Shown here: positions 28,097-35,421 of the stretch, in pieces
How positions within the stretch are numbered: the stretch's first letter is position 1
Layout: each line of letters starts with the position of its first letter
DNA from: CAVRGQ01 sp963720785
GTDB taxonomy: Bacteria; Actinomycetota; Acidimicrobiia; IMCC26256; DASPTH01
DNA: 64,000 nucleotides
Assembly (NCBI GenBank): GCA_963720785.1
Contig: CAVRGQ010000005.1
Coordinates: 806,001 to 870,000 of the forward strand
Reading direction: 5' to 3'
Program-made: the position numbers and the translations under genes
Notes under the pieces: generated by a model
What the model was told of the DNA's origin: nothing
The model's database searches: none
Seen by the model: the letters and a program-made list of their open reading frames with translations, nothing else

Positions 28097-28199
28097 GGCG
28101 CTCCTCTCGGGTTCGGCCTCCCGCACACGCGCGGTACCCAATACGCGGACGTCGGTAACCGGCGGGGGCGTGGCGAGCGGGGCGCAGGTCGGCTCCCCA

Positions 28200-28712
28200 T
28201 CACCGACTCCGCCGGCGTTTCGATTGGCCCGTCACGGTCTCGGGTAAGTGGCGGGCATGGCTTTCCTGAATCGTCGCCTCACCCGCTGGATGCTCATGCT
28301 CGTCGTCGTGCCGGTCGCCACGTGGGCGATGGCCGAGGTCGCCGACCGGGTGGCCGCGCGCCGTGGCGAGAACACGGTCACTCGGGCGTTGCGGGTGCCG
28401 GCGCAGATGCGTCAACGTCTCCCGCGGCCTGACCGGCAACACGCGGTCCAGCACCGCCCGCGACCGTAACCGCGCGACCGCGCGCTCCGACAGGCCCGTG
28501 ATGACCACCGGGTGCCCACGCGCGCGGCAGGATCGGATCGACACCACCAGGGCCGAGAGCCCGGCGCCGTCGACCCGCTCCACCTCGGTGCAGTCGATCG
28601 AGACCGTGGCCGACGCCGCTGCGACCGCGCCGATCAGGCGCGAGCCGCAGTCGGCGTCGAGCACTCCGCGCACCCGGATCGTGCCCCGGGTGCGCTCGAT
28701 CGCGTACGTCAC
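28200..28712 (-). CDS. STAS-domain protein (anti-sigma-factor-antagonist-like), 3' end uncertain
   Basis: GTG 28712 overlaps the stop of the upstream membrane gene (GTGA). Residues 1 to about 95 form a STAS domain: GTIRVRGVLDADCGSRLIGA, then VSIDCTEVERVDGAGLSALV and HPVVITGLSERAVARL. The phosphorylatable Ser of SpoIIAA lies in DGAGLSALV. The frame stays open to 28200 (170 aa), but the last 70 residues are Arg/His-rich and run antisense to a convincing plus-strand gene. The true end is probably nearer 28380-28400, after another indel. Confidence 0.65.
   Translation of the reverse strand: MTYAIERTRGTIRVRGVLDADCGSRLIGAVAAASATVSIDCTEVERVDGAGLSALVVSIRSCRARGHPVVITGLSERAVARLRSRAVLDRVLPVRPRETLTHLRRHPQRPSDRVLATARGHPVGDLGHRPRGDRHDDEHEHPAGEATIQESHARHLPETVTGQSKRRRSR
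28257..28469 (+). CDS. Small single-helix membrane protein
   Basis: 70 aa from ATG 28257. One TM helix (WMLMLVVVPVATWAMAEVA) is followed by a basic tail (DRVAARRGENTVTRALRVP). That layout recurs in small actinobacterial proteins, but I know no function. It converges on and overlaps the 3' part of the STAS reading frame, so the exact end of one of the two genes is in doubt. Confidence 0.55.
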   Translation: MAFLNRRLTRWMLMLVVVPVATWAMAEVADRVAARRGENTVTRALRVPAQMRQRLPRPDRQHAVQHRPRP

Positions 28713-29254
28713 ACGCGGTCGTAGCGGTTGTCGTACCCGTCGTCCGCGTATTCGGTGCGATCGACCGAGCGGCCCGCCCACCCCGAGGGGAACGCGGCAC
28801 TGATCAGTGCGAGCAGACCACCGATGGCGCAGACGTAGAACCCGGTGTCGAGCGCGTCGCCGAGGGATTGGCCGAACCGATCCGCCAGGTCGTTCAGCTG
28901 CCACACGAAGAGCGCGCAGACCACGAGTGCGGCGAGCCCGCCCAGGGCGCGGAGCACGCCGGCACCCGGGACGACGATGCCGACCACGATCACGGCCGCA
29001 ATGGGGATCAGCCAGATCAGCATCGAGGGGTTGCCGGTGGCGGTGTCGTCCCAGAGGAACACGGCGGGGATGTCGACGGGGTGGCCGCTCCCGCTGCGCC
29101 ACGACATGAAGATCGAGATCACCACACCTGCCGCGCCGAGTACGCCGAGCACGAGTCCGGCGAGCGAGGGAGCCGCCCACGTGCTGCCCGAACGGTGGAC
29201 CACATGGTGGTTGCCGACCTGGTGGTTGCCGACATGACGGTTGCCGATGGCCAT
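28709..29254 (-). CDS. Four-helix membrane protein with His/Asn-rich N-terminus
   Basis: 181 aa from ATG 29254. The first 20 residues are a short repeat (RHVGNHQVGNHHV) encoded by tandem 15-bp units. Four hydrophobic segments follow (about residues 28-50, 78-98, 103-120 and 140-158), then an acidic Tyr/Asp tail. I recognise no family. Coupling to the STAS gene by GTGA overlap suggests a joint role, perhaps membrane stress sensing (inference). The His-rich N-terminus could bind metal. Confidence 0.7.
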   Translation of the reverse strand: MAIGNRHVGNHQVGNHHVVHRSGSTWAAPSLAGLVLGVLGAAGVVISIFMSWRSGSGHPVDIPAVFLWDDTATGNPSMLIWLIPIAAVIVVGIVVPGAGVLRALGGLAALVVCALFVWQLNDLADRFGQSLGDALDTGFYVCAIGGLLALISAAFPSGWAGRSVDRTEYADDGYDNRYDRV

Positions 29255-29451
29255 GGCCTTCTCCTCCTGTGTGTGAAGGCACCTGCCCGGCTGCGTGATT
29301 CCACTCCTGCTCGGGCCGCAAACCGCAGGAGTCGCGGCCCGGGAGGACGCGGGAGAAGTCGCGGCGCGGCGTTGCGGTGACGCGACGTTTGGCGTCGCGC
29401 GCTCCCGGGCATCCCGCAGCCGGGTAGACACCCGACGAAGGAGACTCCGTC

Positions 29452-29607
29452 ATGATCATCCTGGGCATCATCCTCTTGCTCCTGGGTCTGCTGTTGTCAG
29501 TACCGGTGTTGTGGGTCATCGGGCTCGTACTCGTTGCCGTCGGTGCGATCCTCTGGATCGTCGGTACTGCCGGGCACGAGATCGGCGGCCGAAGGCACTA
29601 CTACTGA
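29452..29607 (+). CDS. DUF6131-like 51-aa membrane peptide
   Basis: 51 aa: two closely spaced hydrophobic segments (MIILGIILLLLGLLLS and VLWVIGLVLVAVGAILWIV), then the tail GHEIGGRRHYY. Short proteins of this form, annotated DUF6131, are widespread in actinobacteria and of unknown function. A good ribosome site (GAAGGAGA) lies 8 bases before the ATG. The hemerythrin gene follows after 14 bases, so the two are probably cotranscribed. Confidence 0.8.
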   Translation: MIILGIILLLLGLLLSVPVLWVIGLVLVAVGAILWIVGTAGHEIGGRRHYY

Positions 29608-29621
29608 CCGAACGATCGACG

Positions 29622-30062
29622 ATGACGAACGACCCCTTCGCGTTGTTGGAGACGCAGCACCGCGACACCGAGGCGCTCCTCACCCGTGCGGCACGCACGG
29701 GTGAGGAGCCCGACGTGCGTGAAGCCTGTGAAGCCCTCACCCGTCATGCCGAGGTCGAGGAGCAGGTGCTCTACCCCGAGCTGCGCCGCATCGTCGACGA
29801 CGGCGACGACCTCGCCGATCGGGCCGAAGCCGAGCATGCGGCAGTGCGCATGTTGATCGCACGCTTCTACGACGCGCCACCACCCGATGTCACCGCGCTC
29901 GTCAGGGAGATCCACGAGCTGGTGCGCGCGCACGTGGAGTTCGAGGAGCGGGAGATCCTCCCCGAGTTGCGCGACGCACCGATCGACGCCGCGGCGCTGG
30001 AACGACGGCTGCGTGCCGCCGACGGTGAAGCACCGTCGCGCAGCAGTGGCACCGTCGGTTGA
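29622..30062 (+). CDS. Hemerythrin HHE-domain protein
   Basis: 146 aa from ATG 29622. The helical bundle carries the expected His/Glu ligands: LETQHRDTEALL, LTRHAEVEEQVLYPEL, AEAEHAAVRMLI and LVRAHVEFEEREILPEL. Bacterial HHE proteins bind a di-iron centre and act in oxygen, NO or iron handling. The last 20 residues are a Ser/Arg tail. The preceding 51-aa membrane peptide gene is its likely operon partner. Confidence 0.92.
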   Translation: MTNDPFALLETQHRDTEALLTRAARTGEEPDVREACEALTRHAEVEEQVLYPELRRIVDDGDDLADRAEAEHAAVRMLIARFYDAPPPDVTALVREIHELVRAHVEFEEREILPELRDAPIDAAALERRLRAADGEAPSRSSGTVG

Positions 30063-30150
30063 GGTCTCGACGCCTCAATCTCGACGCGTACGTCCCGACG
30101 GCCGTGCCATACCGCTCGGCCGCACTCGGCGAGCCGCGAGGCCGCGGCCG

Positions 30151-30396
30151 TCACGATCCCGAACCCTGAGGCGTCGGCGGCTCGTGCGGGTCGGGATATT
30201 CGCCGTCGCCGAGCTCCTCGCCGATCCCGACGTTCTGCTGGCTGATCACGTACTCCTCTCCGTCCTCGTTCACGAGTGGCGCGCTGGTGACGATGCGCTC
30301 CGCGTCGGGGTCGGGGTCGTGCAGCTCCTCGCCCTCGCGATCCTCCGCCTGCGGGAGGCGTTGCTCGGGCGGTCGGTCCTCGCGTGATGGTTCCAT
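30151..30396 (-). CDS. Small acidic hypothetical protein
   Basis: 81 aa, strongly acidic and Pro-rich, with a less biased centre (IVTSAPLVNEDGEEYVISQQ). No TM helix, signal or known domain is seen. It faces the DUF2795 gene across a 53-base divergent gap. Similar short acidic proteins cluster here (31407-32294), which supports a real gene, but the function is unknown. Confidence 0.55.
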   Translation of the reverse strand: MEPSREDRPPEQRLPQAEDREGEELHDPDPDAERIVTSAPLVNEDGEEYVISQQNVGIGEELGDGEYPDPHEPPTPQGSGS

Positions 30397-30449
30397 GCGG
30401 GCAGGGTTCCCCGCGCATGACCGGACGGAACCTCGGGTACCGCGCGTCC

Positions 30450-31358
30450 ATGGACCAGAGTGATCTGCACGGCCGGCGCGTCGACGACGAGCTCGAGCGG
30501 GAGAGCGGGTCGCTCACCCACGGCGCGCCGGTGGAGGCACGCGCCGAGGAGGACCGCTTCGAGCAGGACGCAGCCGACGACGAGCTCCACCTGTCGGGCG
30601 CGGTCGTGACCGCCGGCGACCGTTCCCCCGCGCCGCAGACCGACGCGCCGTCGCTCGACGAGGCACGCGCCCGCAGCGAGCTGGCCCGCCATCTCCGACC
30701 CTCGGTGTTCCCGGCATCGCCCGCGATGCTCGTCGACTGCGCGCGCGAGGAGCACGCACCCGACGACCTGGTCGCGCGGCTCACGGACCTCCCGCAGGCC
30801 AACTACGACAACGTGGCCCAGGTGTGGCAGGCGCTCGGCGGCCACCGTGAGCATCGGCCCCACGGCGACACCGCGGCTCACGGGCCGACGTCCGGAGCCG
30901 CGCCGACCATCGAAGCCCCGCCCGCATCCGAACCCACACCGCTGCGACCTCCGCAGGCCGGCGCGCAACGCTTCGGGTTCCGCGTCGACCCCTGGTACCG
31001 GTGGGCTGCACTGCCATTCGGCATCCGCGCCGACAATGCCTACGTCGAGATCGATCCCACCATCGAACCGGCGCAGCTCGCCGTGCGCTTCGGTCCCTGG
31101 TGCATCGTGACCACCCTCGCCAACGTCGCCGCCGCGACGACGACCGGGCCCTACGCCCTGCTGAAGACCATCGGTCCCGCGCGCCTGTCGCTCGCCGACA
31201 CCGGCGTCACCTTCGCGACGAACCGGGAGCGGGGCGTGTGCATCAGCTTCCGGCACGCCGTCGTCGGGCTCGATCCCCTGCACCTGGTCCACCACCAGGG
31301 AGTCACCGTCACGGTCGAGGATCCTGATGCGCTGGTCGAGGCGCTGACACGGCACTGA
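30450..31358 (+). CDS. DUF2795 protein with an additional C-terminal domain
   Basis: 302 aa from ATG 30450. ATG 30417 is an alternative start. Residues 60-120 form a DUF2795 helical domain (LARHLRPSVFPASPAMLVDC, then LPQANYDNVAQVWQALGG). After a Pro/Thr linker, residues 170-300 form a separate domain (FGFRVDPWYRWAALPFGI, NAYVEIDPTIEPAQLAVRF, GVCISFRHAVVGLDPLHLVH) rich in predicted beta strands that I cannot assign. DUF2795 alone is usually a small protein of 60-130 aa, so the two-domain form is unusual. No export signal is visible. Confidence 0.75.
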   Translation: MDQSDLHGRRVDDELERESGSLTHGAPVEARAEEDRFEQDAADDELHLSGAVVTAGDRSPAPQTDAPSLDEARARSELARHLRPSVFPASPAMLVDCAREEHAPDDLVARLTDLPQANYDNVAQVWQALGGHREHRPHGDTAAHGPTSGAAPTIEAPPASEPTPLRPPQAGAQRFGFRVDPWYRWAALPFGIRADNAYVEIDPTIEPAQLAVRFGPWCIVTTLANVAAATTTGPYALLKTIGPARLSLADTGVTFATNRERGVCISFRHAVVGLDPLHLVHHQGVTVTVEDPDALVEALTRH

Positions 31359-31406
31359 GCGCGATCGCACTCACGACACGCCGGCGCGCGGGTCCGCGGC
31401 GCGCGG

Positions 31407-31643
31407 TCACGTCGCGTCCATCACCTCGTCGCGGTCGTCGGTGGAGCCGTCGGCGAGTGGCGGCCAGTCCGCCGGCGCGTCCTCCGCGACGTTGCGCTCG
31501 TCGGCGTGGGTACGCGGCGGATCCGGGTTCCCGTCGGCGGGCGTGCCGGGGGGAGTCGGCGGATGCGGTTCGGGCGGGTCCAGGAACTCCCCGGCTTCCT
31601 CACCGGTCGGCTTCACCTTGGGGTTGGGTTCGGAGATCGTCAT
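31407..31643 (-). CDS. Pro-rich small hypothetical protein
   Basis: 78 aa, rich in Pro, Asp and Glu (EFLDPPEPHPPTPPGTPADG), with no hydrophobic stretch. It is probably disordered. Its ATG overlaps the stop of the next small gene (ATGA), so the two form a translational pair. No family is recognised. Confidence 0.55.
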   Translation of the reverse strand: MTISEPNPKVKPTGEEAGEFLDPPEPHPPTPPGTPADGNPDPPRTHADERNVAEDAPADWPPLADGSTDDRDEVMDAT

Positions 31644-31921
31644 CCCATGTCCTCCGGGTCGAGATCGGGCGGGTACGCATCGTCGGGGTCGAGCGGTGGT
31701 TCGGGTGCAACGTGCATCGCGGCCTCCTCCGCGATGAGGTCACCGAGTTCCGGGTCGACCGAGCGCGCGACCTCGTCCTTCTCGGTGTCGACGAGTAGGT
31801 CGACGTCCTCGTCGGCCGGGTCCACCAGGAGCATCCCCGGCGACGACGTGACCGCGTCGATCACCACGTCTGACTCGAGGTGGGGGATGCCTTCCTCGTC
31901 GAGCGAACGGTCGAGTCCCAT
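31640..31921 (-). CDS. Small acidic hypothetical protein paired with the Pro-rich protein
   Basis: 93 aa from ATG 31921. It has an ordered-looking start (MGLDRSLDEEGIPHLESDVV), then LLVDPADEDVDLLVDTEKDE and an acidic Pro/Asp tail. No domain is recognised. It is coupled to the Pro-rich gene by a 4-base overlap and diverges from the 32019 gene across about 97 bases. Confidence 0.55.
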   Translation of the reverse strand: MGLDRSLDEEGIPHLESDVVIDAVTSSPGMLLVDPADEDVDLLVDTEKDEVARSVDPELGDLIAEEAAMHVAPEPPLDPDDAYPPDLDPEDMG

Positions 31922-32018
31922 GGGAGGAGAGTGCCCCGGCGGCCCGTCCGCGAATCGTCGCGAATCGCGGCCTGCCGGGCCCGGGTTCCCACGTCCACCT
32001 CCGGGGAATGACGTGCCC

Positions 32019-32294
32019 ATGGACGATCATCCCGCCGCCGACCAGCCCGACCCCATCGCCCCGCCGGACAACCCCGACCAGCCGCTGCGCGGGCCGCAAT
32101 GGGCGCGCGTCGCACTGGCGAACGAACACGACCCGGCCACGAAGGCCCGCCGGATCGCGGAGATGCCCCAGTCGGAGTTCATGGGCTCGGGTTTGTTCCT
32201 CGGCGACGGGCAGCAGATCGCCGAAGCGCTCGTCGTCGACAGCGAGGACGAGGGCGAGCAGGACGAGCACGGCGAGCAGGCGGTCGACCGGTGA
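32019..32294 (+). CDS. Small acidic hypothetical protein upstream of topoisomerase IB
   Basis: 91 aa. The N-terminus is Pro/Asp-rich, the middle is conserved-looking (WARVALANEHDPATKARRIA, MPQSEFMGSGLFLGDGQQIA) and the tail is Glu/Asp-rich. No family is recognised. It precedes the topoisomerase IB gene by 75 bases on the same strand. Confidence 0.55.
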   Translation: MDDHPAADQPDPIAPPDNPDQPLRGPQWARVALANEHDPATKARRIAEMPQSEFMGSGLFLGDGQQIAEALVVDSEDEGEQDEHGEQAVDR

Positions 32295-32369
32295 CGGTGT
32301 CACACCACTCCGCGCGCCGCACCGGCGTCCTCGGCGATCGCTGATCGGGCGCGGGCGGGAGGACGGACG

Positions 32370-33438
32370 ATGGCCACACTGCTGTTGGCGCCCGGGCTGC
32401 GCTACGTCAACGACGCAGACCCGGGCATCCGTCGAGTGCGTCGCGGACGCGGCTTCGAGTACCGCGCGTCCGATGGCACGCGCATCACCGACGACGCGAC
32501 GTTGGCGCGCATCCGCGCACTCGCGATCCCACCCGCGTGGCACGACGTGTGGATCTGTCCCGACGCGCGCGGCCACATCCAGGCCACCGGACGCGACGAC
32601 CGCGAACGCAAGCAGTACCGCTACCACCCCGACTGGCGGGAGATGCGCGATCGCCACAAGTTCGAGAAGCTGGTCCCGTTCGGTGAGGTGCTGCCCGCCA
32701 TCCGTCGGGTGGTCGCGCGCGATCTCGAACTCCCCAGCCTGCCGCGTGAGCGGGTGCTGGCCACGATCGTGCGCCTCCTCGAGCTGCACGCGTGTGCGTG
32801 TCGGCAGCGAGGAGTACGCGCGCACCAACGGCAGCTACGGGCTCACCACGTTGCGCCGCAAGCACGTGGAGACGTCACCGTCGGAGGTGCGCTTCGTGTT
32901 CCCGGGGAAGTGCGGCGTGCTGCACGAGGTCGACGCCGAGGACCGACGGGTCGCGAAGGTGCTGCGGCAATGTCAGGAGATCCCCGGTCAGCGGCTGTTC
33001 CGCTACGTCGACGAGACGGGTGAGGTGCAGCGCGTGCACTCGCACGACGTGAACGACTACCTCCGCGATGCCGCCGGCCTCGACGCCGATCCCGACGGCG
33101 GGTGCGACGTCACCGCCAAGGACTTCCGCACGTGGCTCGGCACCGCGTCGGCGGCGGCCGGTCTCGCCGAGCTCGACGTCCCCGCGTCCGACACCGAGGC
33201 GCGTCGAGCGGTGAACGAAGTGCTCACGGGCGTCGCCGACGAGCTCGGCAACACGTTGGCGGTGTGCCGGGCGTCGTACGTCCACCCCGCGGTGCTCGAA
33301 GGCTTCACCACCGGTGCGTTGCAGACCGCCTGGGCCGCCGCGGCGCCGCGTTCCCCACGCGGGTTGTACGCCGACGAGCGTCGCCTGTTGCGCTACCTGC
33401 GCGCCGGTGCCCGCCGGGGTCTGCGCGCGGCGAGCTGA
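32370..33438 (+). CDS. Type IB DNA topoisomerase (poxvirus-like), one frameshift
   Basis: About 355 aa. Segment one (ATG 32370) has GRDDRERKQYRYHPDWREMR and HKFEKLVPFGEVLPAIR. After one extra C near 32793 the reading continues RVRVGSEEYARTNGSYGLTT with LRRKHVE, then VTAKDFRTWLGTASAA and SYVHPAVLEGF with the catalytic Tyr at about residue 303. The catalytic Arg/Lys/Arg/Tyr set of bacterial TopIB is represented. The enzyme relaxes supercoils through a 3'-phosphotyrosine intermediate without ATP. The 3' end is followed by a strong hairpin terminator. Confidence 0.9.
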
Positions 33439-33522
33439 CCCGGCCGGGTAGGCCACCGATACACGCCGTTCACACTCCGCGAACCGTCGTGTGATGTTTC
33501 GCGAGCATGCTGGGGACATCAA

Positions 33523-33564
33523 GCGACCGGGTCGTCCACTCCCCCCCGGGGACGACCCGGTCGC
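33523..33564. terminator. Strong bidirectional hairpin terminator
   Basis: A perfect 15-bp inverted repeat (GCGACCGGGTCGTCC, 33523-33537, with its complement at 33550-33564) around a 12-base C-rich loop lies between the converging topoisomerase and sigma-factor genes. CTTT follows on the plus side. Confidence 0.85.
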
Positions 33565-33584
33565 CTTTCGCGTCCAAGCCGACC

Positions 33585-34913
33585 TCAGGGTGCGCCGGTC
33601 ACCTCGGCGAGGCGCCGGGTGAGGAAGCGCCGCTCCGGCTCGGTGCCCACCAGGACCAGGGCCTCCTCGTAGGCCGCGGCGGCCTCGGCGCGGCGACCCG
33701 CCCGCCGGAGCAGGTCGGCGCGGGCGGCGGGCAACAGGTAGTAGCCCGCCAGTGCGCCCGACGCGGCGAGGGGTTCGAGCAGGGCCAGGCCCACCGCGGG
33801 ACCGTCGGCCATGGCGACCGCCACTGCCCGGTTGAGCTCCACCACTGGCGACGGGTTCATGCGCAGCAGCTCGCCGTAGAGCCCCGCGATCTGCGGCCAG
33901 TCGGTCGCCTCGGCCACCGGGGCACGGGCATGACACGCGGCGATGGCCGCCTGCACCTGGTACGGCCCCGGACGCCGACGAGCGAGCGCGTGGTCGAGGG
34001 TGGCCAATCCGTCGTCGATCGCGTCGTGATCCCAACGGGAGCGGTCCTGGTCGTCGAGCAACACGACGTCGCCCTGCGCGTCGACGCGCACCGCGCGACG
34101 AGAGTCGTGCAGCAGCATGAGCGCGAGCAGGCCGAGCACCTCGGGCTCGTCGGGCAGGAGCTCGGAGATCGTGCGGCAGAGGCGAATCGCCTCGTCGCAC
34201 AGCGCGCCGCGGACGAGGTCGTCGCCCACGCTCGCGCCGTAACCCTCGTTGAAGAGGAGGTACACGACGCTCAGCACCGCGCCGAGCCGTTCGGGGAGCA
34301 CGTCACGGGGCGGCACCCGGTAGGGGATGCCGGCGTTGCGGATCTTGCGCTTCGCGCGCACCAGCCGCTGCGCGATCGTGGGTTCCGACACCAGGAAGGC
34401 ACGCGCGACCTCGCCGGTGGTGAGCCCCACCATCTCGCGCAGCGTCAGCGCGACCTGCGCGTCGGGCGCGAGCGCCGGGTGGCAACACGTGAACACCAGC
34501 CGCAACCGGTCGTCGACGATCCCGCTCGCGCGTTGCTCGTCGCCGTGGGCGTCTGCTCCACTCGCTGACGCGGTCATCTCGCGCTCCTCGATGCCCGCGA
34601 GCTCCTCGAGCTTGCGGCGGCCGGTGCGGTCGCGCCGCAGCCGATCGATCGCCGCGTTGCGAGCGGTGGTGGTGAGCCAGGCGCCGGGGTTGCGCGGCAC
34701 GCCGTCGCGCGGCCACCGTTCGACGGCCCGCGCGAAGGCGTCCTGCGCGCAGTCCTCGGCGAGGTCCCAGTCGCCGGTGACCCGGATGAGGGTGGCGACG
34801 ACTCGCCCCCACTCGTCGCGGTAGGCGGCCGCGACCGCGTCGCCGGCCGCGTCGGCAGCCGTGTCGCCAGCCGTGTCCCCGACGCGGCCCTCGACAATGT
34901 CGGGACCGCTCAC
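33585..34913 (-). CDS. ECF sigma factor with C-terminal DUF6596/TPR-like extension (ECF42 type)
   Basis: 442 aa from GTG 34913. Region 2 (WDLAEDCAQDAFARAVERWP) and region 4 (LTLREMVGLTTGEVARAFLV, SEPTIAQRLVRAKRKIR) are intact. A 200-aa C-terminal domain follows (LPERLGAVLSVVYLLFNEGY, ELNRAVAVAMADGPAVGLAL, YLLPAARADLLRRAGRRAEA). This long extension defines the ECF42-like group, which has no classical anti-sigma factor and instead pairs with YCII-domain proteins. The start overlaps the YCII gene stop (GTGA). Its regulon is unknown. Confidence 0.92.
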   Translation of the reverse strand: MSGPDIVEGRVGDTAGDTAADAAGDAVAAAYRDEWGRVVATLIRVTGDWDLAEDCAQDAFARAVERWPRDGVPRNPGAWLTTTARNAAIDRLRRDRTGRRKLEELAGIEEREMTASASGADAHGDEQRASGIVDDRLRLVFTCCHPALAPDAQVALTLREMVGLTTGEVARAFLVSEPTIAQRLVRAKRKIRNAGIPYRVPPRDVLPERLGAVLSVVYLLFNEGYGASVGDDLVRGALCDEAIRLCRTISELLPDEPEVLGLLALMLLHDSRRAVRVDAQGDVVLLDDQDRSRWDHDAIDDGLATLDHALARRRPGPYQVQAAIAACHARAPVAEATDWPQIAGLYGELLRMNPSPVVELNRAVAVAMADGPAVGLALLEPLAASGALAGYYLLPAARADLLRRAGRRAEAAAAYEEALVLVGTEPERRFLTRRLAEVTGAP

Positions 34914-35257
34914 ATGCTCCAGATCGGCCGCACTTCGATCGTCCCGACGGTGGCGGTCGGGATCTTCGCGGCGACCTCGAGCGCCTCGTCGAGGTCGGCG
35001 ACGTCGACGAGGAAGTAGCCGCCGAGCTGCTCCTTGGTCTCCGCGAAGGGTCCGTCGGCGGTGATCACCTTGCCGTCGCGCACCTGCACGCACGTCGCGT
35101 CGGCGGTGGGGCGCAGTCGCTCACCCCCGAGCAGCACGCCCCGCTCGGCCATCTCGGCTCCGAACTTGCCGTAGGCCTCCGTGTTCTCGGCCAGCACGTC
35201 GGCGGGCAGCGCCGCGTAGGCCTGTTCGTCCATCGCGATCATCAACAGGTACTGCAT
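34910..35257 (-). CDS. YCII/DGPF-domain protein, ECF42 partner
   Basis: 115 aa: MQYLLMIAMDEQAY start, AEMAERGVLLGGERLRPT and DGPFAETKEQLGGYFLVD, the DGPF signature of the YCII fold. It is the upstream, translationally coupled partner of the ECF42-type sigma factor. The family is proposed to sense a small molecule or act with the sigma factor in place of an anti-sigma factor. The precise role is open. Confidence 0.92.
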   Translation of the reverse strand: MQYLLMIAMDEQAYAALPADVLAENTEAYGKFGAEMAERGVLLGGERLRPTADATCVQVRDGKVITADGPFAETKEQLGGYFLVDVADLDEALEVAAKIPTATVGTIEVRPIWSM

Positions 35258-35378
35258 CGGATCCTCCTCGGTGACGCCATGTCACCCCACGACGAACGAG
35301 CGGCGCCGAGTTCGACATCCGAGCCTAGGAAGTTCCCGTCGAGCATGTGCCGAGAGGTTTCTCGGAAAATCGGAATCA

Positions 35379-35421
35379 TTCGATGGCGATCGAACGTTAA
35401 GCTCGTTCGATGACTGTCGAA
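35379..35421 (+). promoter_or_regulatory. Two palindromic operator boxes over a leaderless-type start
   Basis: TTCGAT-GGCG-ATCGAA (35379-35394, perfect) and TTCGAT-GACT-GTCGAA (35406-35421, one mismatch) lie 27 bp apart. The inner half sites also form ATCGAACG-N7-CGTTCGAT. The second box covers the ATG at 35410. TAAGCT (35398-35403), six bases before the ATG, could be a -10 for a leaderless transcript. The likely ligand is the ArsR-type regulator encoded downstream (inference). Confidence 0.6.

Noticed and set aside
33523..33564. Operator for the ECF sigma factor or topoisomerase gene
   Set aside because: The long perfect stem lies between two gene ends, not upstream of a start, so a terminator is the better explanation.
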